Source: Alitta virens (lineage: Eukaryota; Annelida; Polychaeta; Phyllodocida; Nereididae). Taken from it: a stretch of DNA of 64,000 bases. The notes under the pieces were generated by a model. It was not told the DNA's origin. It did no database searches and saw only the letters and a list, made by a program, of their open reading frames with translations. Positions 13,701-23,130 of this stretch are shown in pieces (position 1 is the first letter of the stretch; each line of letters opens with the position of its first letter). The translations under genes were made by a program, and so were the position numbers. The stretch is taken from assembly GCA_932294295.1 (NCBI GenBank), contig OW028583.1, forward strand, positions 1,887,501 through 1,951,500, given 5' to 3'.

Positions 13701-14154
13701 AGTGTGTTTTTTTAATAATGGTATTGTATTGCTGATTTATCAGAATATTCACAAAGAAAGTTTTATCTTGATAAGTGAATAAACACTTAGTTTATGCTAA
13801 ATTTGCTTCTCATGTCTTCATTGTTACAAACTTGACAATCTATGTATTTTTTAATATTTAAACTTGTCATAACTGCATCTTTGACCCTAAAGCATATAAA
13901 ATATCCAAATACTAAGTCCCAAAGTCACAACTTCTCAGATCTTAATGCTGGAATAGTGAGTGGAGTCACTGGGGTGCTGGAGCAGTGGGGAGTGGTAAGA
14001 TGGTGGGCCTGTGGCTTCAACCCCCCCAGGGTCTGTGCACTGTCCAGATATACAGGTCAGTGATCAGCACTGATTGATTGTCACCGTAGTACTTACCTGC
14101 ATTTAATGGAATTACCGTCACTAGCCAAAGAACTAGAAAAGGTAGAAGAGACAT
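4800..14154 (-). CDS. Two-domain C-type lectin-like type I receptor with tyrosine tail
   Basis: Ten coding exons on the minus strand: 14154-14097, 10145-9852, 9676-9557, 8808-8605, 8370-8233, 7268-7188, 6927-6852, 6652-6602, 5628-5539 and 4875-4800. All introns are GT-AG, every phase joins, and the sum is 1188 nt (395 aa). Residues 1-19 form a hydrophobic signal peptide. Residues 25-157 (exons 2-3) are a first C-type lectin-like domain (CYFLYTDKQRTWDESKALC, WLGG, QCGVL, FICRW). Residues 158-271 (exons 4-5) are a second (FYISESSTDWYNARIRC, FIGLT, WQWEGG, QCLSL, YAFC). Neither shows EPN/QPD or a clear WND triplet, so calcium-dependent sugar binding is doubtful. A short stalk leads to a membrane span (about 301-323, LLSCLLGISWLVIIIGVIF) followed by basic residues. 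The tail has tyrosines Y344, Y352, Y358 (YLN), Y373 (YFTI) and Y392 (YQNM, the C-terminus); YxxM binds PI3K p85 and YxN binds Grb2 in known receptors. The membrane and signalling role is inferred from this layout; the ligand is unknown. Confidence 0.88.
5689..5752. mobile_element. CATGGCCAAATG MITE, short copy
   Basis: Inverted ends CATGGCTAAATGTG and CACATTTGGCCATG are flanked by TA on both sides, with a short interior containing AACGCATGG. It lies in an intron of the lectin receptor gene. Same family as the copies at 7801, 9380 and 38799. Confidence 0.75.
7801..7940. mobile_element. CATGGCCAAATG MITE copy
   Basis: A 140-bp palindromic element. It starts CATGGCCAATTGTGCCACAT, repeats ATGCGTTTTCCATGCGTTT internally and ends with the inverse complement near GCACATTTAATCATG. 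It is intronic in the lectin receptor gene and non-coding. A TA follows the right end; the left flank is TAT. Confidence 0.78.
8945..9055 (-). pseudogene. Relic duplicate of CTLD2 first exon
   Basis: The stretch at about 8953-9050 repeats the 5' end of the neighbouring exon 8605-8808 and its intron border. Both hold GGTGGATGATTCAGATATGTAGAA-like sequence and then a CCATTTC(T/C)CTAT splice region, with substitutions and a small insertion. Only the first part of the exon is present, so it cannot encode a domain. It looks like a partial tandem duplication inside the intron. Confidence 0.6.
9380..9497. mobile_element. CATGGCCAAATG MITE copy
   Basis: 118 bp, ends CATGGCCAAATGTGCCACGT and its inverse complement, flanked by TA on each side (TA duplication, as in Tc1/mariner-derived MITEs). 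Sits in the intron between exons 3 and 4 of the lectin receptor gene. Confidence 0.82.
10835..13438 (+). pseudogene. THAP9-like P-element transposase, broken
   Basis: Exon 10835-10902 (MPRCAAWGCNN...) joins by a GT-AG intron to an exon from 11275 (FPKAEARRKEW...). Together they give a full C2CH THAP zinc domain: C4, C9, the CCDHF cysteine and histidine, and KPNVKPTIF as the AVPTF-like end. The RNaseH-like transposase body then appears in another frame (11409-12233, from WYSSINGKPGF). It shifts frame again near 12195, is interrupted by a MITE at 12270-12448, and resumes to a stop at 13438. The C-terminal part has YIGGFVALLVMKRIH, KNRGALTKPSD and the IC..TEK..QR pattern typical of THAP9/P transposases. 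The linker usually found between the THAP domain and the catalytic body seems missing. AATAAA follows at 13778. Inactive as read; an ancestral role in cut-and-paste transposition is established for the family. Confidence 0.9.
12270..12448. mobile_element. MITE with 40-bp perfect TIRs inside the transposase
   Basis: Left arm TGGCGTTCTGTCCTGTCGAG (12270-12309) is exactly complemented by the right arm ending at 12447. TACA or TTACA is duplicated at both borders. Reading across the insertion as if absent keeps the transposase frame open (GFLNEAY then ILNLQEPTG). The interior holds two TGACGTCA palindromes. It is therefore a later insertion than the P-like element. Confidence 0.9.
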
Positions 14155-14594
14155 GGCTTCTTCGTCAATTCATGGTAAGTAGAAATACAGTTTTGGTCTG
14201 TATATCATGTGACTTTCCTCATCATCAATGTTGTGTTTCCCTTTCTTTTTTTTTTATGTGTAAAACAAGGAAGCTTCAATAATTAGTGAAACACTATTGA
14301 TGGGTTTTTACATGACAAAACAAATTTCTACATATATTTGATTTGATTGTAATGCGCCACATAAGGTAAATATGGTAATAACAATAATGATGTAATGGTT
14401 AACTTATCAATCTAAACCTACTGTTGGAGAATAAACTTACTCCTTATAGATAGATAGATGGATAGATAGATAGATAGATAGACAGATAGATAGATACATA
14501 GATGGATAGATATATAGATAGACAGATAGACAAATAGATAGATAGAGTGATAGATAGACAGATAGACAGACGGACATACAGATAGGTAGATAGG

Positions 14595-14637
<43 letters not shown>

Positions 14638-17192
14638 GTAGATAGATAGATAAGTAGATAGATAGATAAGTAGATAGATAGCTAGTTAGATAAACAGATG
14701 GATAAATAGATAGATGTATAGAGAGGTAGATAAATAGATAATAGATAATCTTTAAATGACTACTAAACTTTTCAGTCGGAATTCTTTGATATTTATGATT
14801 AAATTTTTATGACACAGCCATAATTTACACTAAATCAAACACTCTTTACTTCATATCTGTTTGTATGAACAGAGAGTGGTTTTGGATTCCACTGGATCAT
14901 TGGCTATATATAGAGAACTACTATTCTATGCTGCATAGAAGTTTGGATGAAGTTACTAAGTTTGGTAATAGTGCAGTTATGGGGGCTTTCTTCAGGTACA
15001 TTTCTATGTTAACATACCAACATAATTAAAGTGGTTCTATTATCTATACATTCTATATAGGTACTTTATTCTGTAATTTCAAAGATAGCTAACTTGAAAA
15101 GGCTTTCATATACAACACTACAAAAAGAGAAATGAGAAAAATGACCTATCCTTGCTGGACCTAATGACATTTCTTTAGGTTATGAAATTTGAGATTGTTT
15201 CCTTGTTTTTTTTTTTCAGATGCTGTAATAAACTATGGATGCCGACACCCATGCAATACATGATAAAATACTACCTAAGTTGCTCTTCTCAGATTGTATG
15301 TATTTCCAATACATTATTGCAGGAATCGTCACCTATATGGTTTAGAACATGACTATGGGCAAATTAAGTGGATTTCAGACTTGTGTGTCATTACTCATTT
15401 TATAATATGGTCAAACTTTTATTATTCCATTGATATTTTGTGCAGAATGCCAATTGTCCGATCAGTCTGATCAAGATGGAGGACAAAACACCAGTGAGTA
15501 TGAAGCATTTTTGATATCACATAACACCATGCATAGAGGTATTATTTTAAAATTTCATCTTAGCGGTGCCAGAAAACAGTTACTTGTTTTGACCAAATTT
15601 TCCACTCTTAAAATGCACTGAACAACATAATCAATAATGGTGTCATTTTGAGAAATGCCTTCTTGAAAATCATACTTGCAGCAAATGAAATAGGTTGATA
15701 TATGAAAACATAAAAAACCATTCAAACTTCATTCATAAGCTACATCTGATGCAGCAGACATGTGTTTTTTAATTTGTGTTCAACTTATAGCCTTTTTCTT
15801 CTTCAGCAATGATCATTATAGTTCTTGTATTCATAGTAGTTATATTGGGGATTGCGGTAATTGTATATATTGGTCATTTTTTGCCGAATGTAAGTATTAT
15901 CCTTGTTTTTATTCTATCCTAGTCTTTATTATTGTATTCCTCACTGTGTTTTAGATAAACGTAATCCACCAAACAAATTGATTTATGGTTCTTCAGGCAT
16001 CTTCCTCTATATGATTACTGGAATTATTTTTAAGGAGAATCGATGTAAATTAGTTCCTGAACCTCGTGATCTACATACAAAAACATGTGCAACAATGCCT
16101 GATCACATTTCTGTATAATTTCTAAACCTCTGCACTGTCTATATTATCTATGATTAGTATAGAAAGTTAACTGCATGATAAAATTATGTAAACACTAGAT
16201 TATATTCATAAATACCCAGATAGCATTCCAAATCGTTTCAACATTGGCAAGATGTCGACGATGTTGATACGATGTTGTAACATCAGTGGCCAACATAGAA
16301 ACGATGCTGGGCCGATTTGGTATGCTATCATGGTATGGCTTGAAATGAAACTTTATAATTTGTGTAATATCTGTCCAATATCAATTAGGCAATGACTATG
16401 TGATAATATTGAATCTATTGAAAAGGTATATAAATGAGAATACAGCATAACAGAAAAACAAGCAGAAATGGAGTCGGACACAGACATAGTCATTTGTACA
16501 TAGCAATCATACACCTATTTGCCAATGCTATAATTTCTTCTTATTTTTTCTTATAAGTAAAAACAGGAAACAACTGGAAAAAGGAGAACGCAGCAGAAGT
16601 GTAAGTATGCATTTTAAATGACATTGCAACTTTTATGCACATAATTGTAGCTGATATGCATTATTACTTTATTAATTTTCACGAAAAGTACATCAACCAC
16701 TTGAAGCATAGTGGATGAAGATTATAACAATGCAGTGATATCAAATGTGTGTGAAGAAGTTGGAAAAACATCTGTAATCACAGGATGTTTTCAATCAAAG
16801 AAAGTGAAGCATCACCAGTTCCACAAGAAGATGAAATGGAAATTACAAGTGCACAAAAGCCAATAGAAACTAAACCGGACAAAACTGAACAAGAAAGTAT
16901 TACTATGAGAAGCAATTCAGAAATAACACATTATGAAGAGGATCCACAAAACTCAAGTGATGTAAGCAATAATTTCATATTAATATAATGGAATATTAGA
17001 ATAATTAAGAATAACTTTGGGTTTTTTACCGTAATACTTGTTTCCATGGACAAAAAAACATTTGACAAGTACTTGCATTTTGCGTAACAGGCAATTGGAA
17101 TTGTGCGAGAGAACCGTAAACAACCTCTTTCACATAAAACAATGTACATGTCAAGAAATTTATATGAATCAAATATATATAACAGAAATTGA
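14153..17192 (+). CDS. Putative single-pass membrane protein, exon map partial
   Basis: Plausible plus-strand exons fall into two groups. The N-terminal group is 14153-14174 (MASSSIH), 14875-14995 (42-codon open stretch starting [10 protein letters not shown]) and 15220-15295, with matching phases. The C-terminal group is 15446-15493 ([16 protein letters not shown]), 15807-15889 (membrane span [20 protein letters not shown]), 16567-16598 (basic KRRTQQ), 16784-16961 (acidic, starts [10 protein letters not shown]) and 17091-17192 (ends YESNIYNRN then TGA). The second group joins in phase throughout, using a GTGTAA donor at 16599. The two groups do not join in phase at 15295/15446, so an exon is missing or the first group is wrong. 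Later possible exons at about 17184-17289 and 17605-17690 could give another C-terminus. No known extracellular domain was recognised. The layout (short ectodomain, span, tyrosine-bearing tail) suggests a receptor or adaptor; that is inference. Confidence 0.45.
14447..14745. repeat. (GATA)n microsatellite
   Basis: About 300 bp of GATA units with scattered substitutions (GACA, GATG, TAGGTAGA). The SINE family in this window has a TATC-rich 3' tail, so the tract may have grown from such a tail; no SINE body remains beside it. Confidence 0.95.
16215..16331. mobile_element. CCCAGATAGCATTCC MITE copy 1
   Basis: About 117 bp. Starts CCCAGATAGCATTCCAAATC and ends with the inverted CGATTTGGTATGCTATC. 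The interior is rich in GATGTTG/ACGATG. One of six copies in the window. Lies in an intron of the putative plus-strand membrane protein. Confidence 0.8.
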
Positions 17193-18269
17193 TTTGCTCG
17201 TTTCTAAGCAGCAATCCTCAAATTCTGAATCTTATGAAAATGAAAGGCCTATTAAGGGAAATGTAAAAGCCAGGAGGGAACGTTTTAAGGTCAGTTACAT
17301 GATATTTTATGATTTACTAATGCCCTTATATATAAACATGATGTACAATGATTGACAGGTTAAATCTAATGGAACATGATCAAAGCACTTGTTTTACACA
17401 AATAATCATGCAATGGACTATATCATATGTACTTAAATGAAGATGGATTCCTTTCCTTAACAAATTCCATGAGCATGGCATACAATATTATACATTATAT
17501 ATAAATAGGTTCGATAAGTTATGTAGGATTTTTAACAATATGCATTAAAAATGAAGTGTGCATTTCTTTCACTGAAAAAACATTCAAGGCAATTCAAAAT
17601 TTCCAGCAAAAGGAAACAAAAAGGCCGCCAAGAAGAACTTCCGAAGGAAAGTTGATCCCAATAACAGTGACTTGGCAAGTAGCTAATGTAAATTTTTTAA
17701 AGTTAATCCTAAGGTACCAAGTCTTTTTTTTTTCACAAGTTAATAGTTTGTATCTGTACCCAATAACATTGTGGGGTACCGTTTGTACACATTTAGTGTA
17801 CTATACATTCTTTCCTCATCATACCACTAAAATATAAGAATTAAATCAAAAAGCCACCATCACCAAGAGAAAACGTGCTTCATGTTACAGGATGAACAAT
17901 TCTAGACTTCGACAAATAAAAGCTATCTGAAAGGTAAGTTTAGATTATGTAGTTTTATATAATGATAAGAAATGTATTAGATTGAAAGGACTATATTAAT
18001 TAAGCAACCAGAAGCATGCCTATTAATCTCAATATTAGGAACAAGTTTAAATAAATTTACCATTAAGATTTTGAATAGGCAGTATTTTCTTATAAATCTA
18101 GGTTTTAAAATTATTATTATTATAGATACTTTATGAAAATGCCTTATGAATGATAGAAGTATACAACAATATAAGTCGGAACATTCTATCCTGACTGAAA
18201 CAATATGCTCAACCAACCTCACAGAGGAGTCTAAGGGAAAGACTTTGTTAATACCATTTCAATTTCGTA

Positions 18270-18382
18270 TCAGGTATGGTGAGCAGTCACCTACGAACTC
18301 CTTCGGCTTATCTACGAACTCATACGAAGTCCTACGGATTCCTACGACCAGTTGCATTCCTATAAACTATTAGTAGCTCACC
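18270..18382. mobile_element. Possible small TIR element (GGTGAGC ends)
   Basis: GGTGAGCAGTCACCTACGAA at the left and GTAGCTCACC at the right enclose repeated CCTACGAA/CCTACGGA units. The inverted match is only seven bases, so this may be a coincidence beside a short tandem repeat. Confidence 0.25.
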
Positions 18383-18837
18383 CATGACATTCCACAACCT
18401 GTTTCTGATTGTAGAATGCTATGATGATTTTTGAACATTTGACGAACTGTTGTAGTTTTTCAAGAACTGTGAAGAAATGTGGCACGCTGTGCTGATTAAA
18501 ATGAACTTTTACAATATCATATACAAACTTATTGCCGAATTTGTAGTTTGTGGCATTTCGAAGTGCCGATATGCAAGTTGTAAAGGAGTAACTGTTTAAA
18601 TAAATGTTAATGTTGCATCATAACTACATATACTCCATTATAATATCACAATAGGTCATTGTTACGTAATAGGGACCCCCCCTAAACTTATAATATCAGC
18701 CAGCTCTGGACTCCAGTGGGCCTTCCAAATAGCCCGGGGGCCCTATAATTAAAAAACGATTAAGACCCTTTGATCTTATGATATCACCGCCAAGGACCAG
18801 AGTAGGGGTGCATACAGCCTCAGGGCACTATAATTAA

Positions 18838-18997
18838 AAGGTCATTAAGCAGTCAACCTTGTCAGGTGGGGGTAAGAACAATAGCCTATTGTATTAGATC
18901 CCTCACACCCCTTCTTAAAAGGTCATTAAGCAGTCAACCTTGTCATGCCTGGGTAAGAACAATAGACTATTGTATTAGATCTCCCACACCACTACAA
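18838..18997. repeat. Two-copy tandem repeat, period ~81 bp
   Basis: Two adjacent copies of a unit starting GTCATTAAGCAGTCAACCTT, with TATTGTATTAGATC further on. The surrounding 18660-19170 is less AT-rich than its neighbourhood and has C-runs and AGGGACCCC motifs, but no gene was recognised. Confidence 0.8.
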
Positions 18998-19352
18998 TAG
19001 TGCCAGTTTATCTACAAAGGATGCCGACCCCTCAGGCTATAAGATTAAAGGATCCCCTGCAAGCCCCCCGGCTATTAAGATCAGGTCCTACTCAAGCAAA
19101 ACGTTAGTTCTGCCTCAGGCCCTAAGGCCTGTGGTTATGACGTATGGAGTGCGTTCCGCATCACCAAGAAAGACCTCAGGCTAAAATGTAATCATGTGTA
19201 AATATATATATATTTTAGGACATGCTAACTTAAATTAAATGATTTAATAAATCTCATTACTAATGCAATGCCATGTAATACAACAGCCTTCAAGGATAAG
19301 TCAAGTGTTATAAAAAGCAACACAACAGTTGCAGTGTATAACGATGTGAAAT

Positions 19353-19415
19353 TAACCCTAACCCTAACCCTAACCCTAACCCTGAAACCCTAACCCTAAC
19401 CCTAACCCTAACCCT
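19353..19415. repeat. Interstitial telomeric repeat (CCCTAA)n
   Basis: About ten copies of CCCTAA, in two runs of five separated by CCCTGAAA. This is the complement of the TTAGGG animal telomere repeat, embedded within the window rather than at an end. The degenerate repeat field to its right (19500-21620) makes a former subtelomere possible. Confidence 0.95.
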
Positions 19416-19499
19416 GACTTTTTAAATTTCAAAATTAAATTTTTATTATAGGTGCATGTTTTGCAGTTTGTTTTGTTAGTTATATGTATTTCTTGTTTG

Positions 19500-20543
19500 T
19501 TCTTTTTATGACAATGAACTTTCTTTGCACTGATGTGAAACATACCTTCTCCATATAGGATAGAAGACATGATCTCTTGAAAATGAATCATTGAACCATA
19601 TCTCAACAACATATAGGATTTTGAATATAGCTAAGACACTGACCAGGTGGTCATAGATGTCTGGCCATATCTGTGCGTTGATGCATATAGTCAGCCATTG
19701 TGGACATGCTGTGTGCACTGATGTGGAACCAACCCTTTGTGAAATTATGATGAGTCTTTTAAGTGGCTAACACTGCCTAACAGTACACAGCTGTTTTTCT
19801 GTTTTACTTTAGCTTTTTTCAAAGTAGGCTTACACTACAAGGGTTATTGAGGTGATTTAATTACAGATTGAGAAACAAATAAGTCAATATACGCTTCCCT
19901 ACGGTCAGTTCAATTAGTCTGTTTCTTTAATGAAGACAATTGTTATTTTATATTTAAGTTTTAATCTTTAAAATTGATCAGTTGACATTTTTTTAATGTT
20001 TTTGTAGTTTTGCAGATTGTAAAATTAAATGTTTTACTTTTGTAAAAATATTGTGAAATTATGATGAGTCATCTGAGTGTCATAGAGGGTCTGAATATGT
20101 CTGTGCATTGATACATATCATTAGTCATTAATTTTTTTTACTCTTGTAATTTCATTTTAACATTTCAGTAATAAGTTAGTGTTTTATAATTAAGATAGGT
20201 TTGTGTTTTTATTGTTTGCCTTTTTATTTCATATATTAATTTTTTTCTAGTTATGTTTTATTTTTATTCTTTTTATGACAATAGGTAGAAGTGTCCATGC
20301 TCCTGGGCCCCAGACAGGTGGTCATACATGTCTTGACATGTTCTCTACACTGTTGTGCACTGATGTGAGACTAACCTCTTGTGAAATTGTCTGTGCATTG
20401 ATGCATATCAATGGTCATTGTGAAATTGTGATGAGTCAATGGTGGCCTGGTTATGTCTATGTATTGGTGAATACCGATTGCGATTGTGAAATTATGATGA
20501 GTTATCTGTGTACCAATGTGGACATGTGACATTATACAACATT
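19500..20543. repeat. Degenerate repeat field with TGTGAAATTATGATGAGT motifs
   Basis: Recurring short blocks include GTGAAATTATGATGAGTC, TGATGCATATCATTAGTCAT, CACTGATGTGGA and GGTGGTCATACATGTCT, in the same order but with gaps. They are older versions of material also in the 534-bp tandem duplication that follows. No credible coding exon. Confidence 0.6.
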
Positions 20544-21611
20544 AATGAGTTATGTAAACGTGTTAATTATGAACACCTTGACACAAAAGAAAAATATAAT
20601 GATCATTAATGAGCTATGTACAGGTTATGTAATTTTAACTTACGACCATTAACGAGGTATGTAAGTTGTTGTGAAATTATGAGGTCTGAGTATGTAAATT
20701 GATGCATATCATTAGTCATTAATTTTTTTTACTCTTGTAATTTCATTTTAAAATTTCACAATTAAGCTTGTGTTTTATAATTAAGATAGATTTATGTTTT
20801 TGTTGTTTGCCTTTTTTTTTAGTTGATGTTTTATTTTTGTTATTTTTATGACAAGAAGTAAAATTGTACATGCCCTTGGGCCCTGACCGGTGGTCATACA
20901 TTTTTCCATGTGGTCCATAATGGTCTTTCTAGTGAGGAGGGATTCAGGTCTCATATGAATAACAATATCCTGTCTGAGATCATTGTGCTGTATGAATGAG
21001 ATTAGTGTGTAATTTGATTGGTCTATGTGCATGGGAGGGCCAAACAAGTCTGGACATGCAGCATACTTGATGACCTATGAGTTATGTAAACGTGTTAATT
21101 ATGAACACCTTGACACAAAAGAAAAATATAATGATCATTAATGAGCTATGTACAGGTTATGTAATTTTAACTTACGACCATTAACGAGGTATGTTAAGTT
21201 GTTGTGAAATTATGAGGTCTGAGTATGTAAATTGATGCATATCGTTAGTCATTAATTTTTTTTACTCTTGTAATTTCATTTTAAAATTTCACAATTAAGC
21301 TTGTGTTTTATAATTAAGATAGATTTATGTTTTTGTTGTTTGCCTTTTTTTTTAGTTGATGTTTTATTTTTGTTATTTTTATGACAAGAAGTAAAATTGT
21401 CCATGCCCTTGGGCCCTGACCGGTGGTCATACATTTTTCCATGTGGTCCATAATGGTCTTTCTAGTGAGGAGGGATTCAGGTCTCATATGAATAACAATA
21501 TCCTGTCTGAGATCATTGTGCTGTATGAATGAGATTAGTGTGTAATTTGATTGGTCTATATGCATGGGAGGGCCAAACAAGTCTGGACATGCAGCATACT
21601 TGATGACCTTA
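20544..21611. repeat. Recent tandem duplication, two units of ~534 bp
   Basis: The unit starting ATGAGTTATGTAAACGTGTT at about 20544 recurs at about 21077. The two copies differ at only a handful of bases (for example ATCATTAG/ATCGTTAG and CTATGTGC/CTATATGC). Each contains the same minus-strand 88-codon open frame, with one changed residue. Near identity indicates a recent event or homogenisation. Confidence 0.92.
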
Positions 21612-21632
21612 GATGACCTACAGTTGATGACC

Positions 21633-21950
21633 TTAGATGACCTGCAGTGAATGACTCATACCAGTCTCTTCATTGGGGTCATGATCCTTTGTTCCTTCTT
21701 CATTCAATCTCCTCATAGGTTCAAGTTGCCAAATTATGCCATTTCTACTTTCATCATCAGGAATTATTGGGTGAATTATGTTTTTCTCAGTATTGAAAGT
21801 AACAGTAAGCTTTTTAAGACTGATTTTATCTGTGTGTCTTTCCATTTCTGAATGATAAAATGTTTCTCTCTCTTTATTTATAGAGACCAGAGTTATTTTT
21901 TGTTCAGCATGTATGATCATGTTGCTGTTATAGAGTATTTTTAGATCCAA
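21633..21950 (-). other. Unexplained 105-codon open frame
   Basis: An open frame, acidic toward its C-terminus (IIPDDESRNGIIWQLEP and DHDPNEETG). It lies just beyond the tandem duplication on the minus strand. No family is recognised and no obvious partner exon was found. It is longer than most chance frames in this AT-rich region but has no other support. Confidence 0.2.
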
Positions 21951-22329
21951 ACAGATGAGTCATAAGATGAAGTAGTGAGACATTGATCAGTTACCATCAA
22001 ATAACATCAAAGGATAGACAGGGGGTAGGATGTATCCATACTTAAGTATAATGAGCCTAGTATGTAATAGTAATGCATATAGGTAATTTATTTTTAGAAA
22101 CTGACTCATGTGAAATAATGTCAATTTTCACTGTCAACAATGATCAAAGGGGTAGAATTGTAAGCATTAGGCTAAACTATCATCCTTCAAAGGAGAGGAT
22201 CGAGGTGACAGCTCTCACCTGGTGAGGTCATGACCTTTGACTAGGGTAAATAACACTGGTCTCCCCTCTGGTGAGTCACAAGGGTAAAAATAGCAGATCT
22301 CCCCCCTGGTGAGTAACAAGGGGAAAATG

Positions 22330-23120
22330 GCAGCAGCCCTCTGGTTGGGGGGGGGGGGGGGTATGCTTTTTAGGTCAGAGGACTGTAGCGTTTAGTTGTC
22401 TAGCCTAGAATATCTGTCTAGAATTGTCTAGCCTATCTATATTTGTTCTAGACTTCTGTTTATATATCTGAGTAGATTAGAGTGACTTATTAGAGAGGGA
22501 GTGGCTTATTAGACAGGGGGGATGCAAATGGGGGGGGGGTGGGGCTAGAGGACATAGAGAATGAAAGTTAGTATGGGAAGTGCCCCTGTGCTAATTAAAT
22601 ATTGGGATCAAGGAGGGGGGGTCAATGAAAGTTAGCATGGGGACAGGGGATCAAAGGGGGGTCAAGTGGGATCAAGGGGGGGTCGATGAAAGTTAGCATG
22701 GGAAGAGGGGTCAAGTAGGGTCAAGTGGGATCCAGGGGGGGGGGTGGGGGTGGGGGGTTGATGAAAGTTAGCATGGGAAGTGCCCGTGTGCTAATTAAAT
22801 ATTGGGATCAAGGGGGGGGGGGGGTCAATGAAAGTTAGCATGGGGACAGGGGATCAAAGGGGGGTCAAGTGGGATCAAGGGGGGGGGGGGTCGATGAAAG
22901 TTAGCATGGGAAGTGCCTGTGTGCTAATTAAATATGGGGATCGATGAAAGTTAGCATGGGGACAGGGGATCAAAGAGGGTCAATTAGGGTCAAGTGGGGG
23001 GTCAAGTGGGATCAAGGGGGGCGGGGGGTCGATGAAAGTTAGCATGGGAAGTGCCTGGGTGCAAAGAGAAAGGTCAAGTGGGGTCAAATTTTTGGTGATT
23101 TTTGGGGGGGTCGGCTAGAG
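22330..23120. repeat. G-rich minisatellite with long G-runs
   Basis: Imperfect tandem units of about 60-150 bp combine GATCAAGGGGGG, GTCGATGAAAGTTAGCATGG, GAAGTGCC(T/C)GTGTGCTAAT and TAAATATTGGGATC. G-runs of 7-12 recur, so this strand could form G-quadruplexes. Assembly length may be unreliable here. Confidence 0.9.
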
Positions 23121-23130
23121 GACATCGAGG

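Larger units (their letters stand above)
10654..14062 (+). mobile_element. P-element-like (THAP) transposon, 3409 bp
   Basis: Left terminus CACTGACCTGTATATCTGGA and right terminus, read on the minus strand, are identical over 26-27 bases. Imperfect inverted similarity continues for about 100 bp inward. An exact 8-bp target duplication, ATCAGCAC, flanks the element (10646-10653 and 14063-14070). Eight-base duplications and a THAP-domain transposase are the hallmarks of the P superfamily. The element lies in intron 1 of the minus-strand lectin receptor gene with its own transposase on the plus strand. Frame breaks and an internal MITE show that this copy is not autonomous. Confidence 0.93.

Noticed and set aside
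19353..19415. True chromosome end
   Set aside because: Ordinary sequence continues for tens of kilobases on both sides, so the tract is interstitial.
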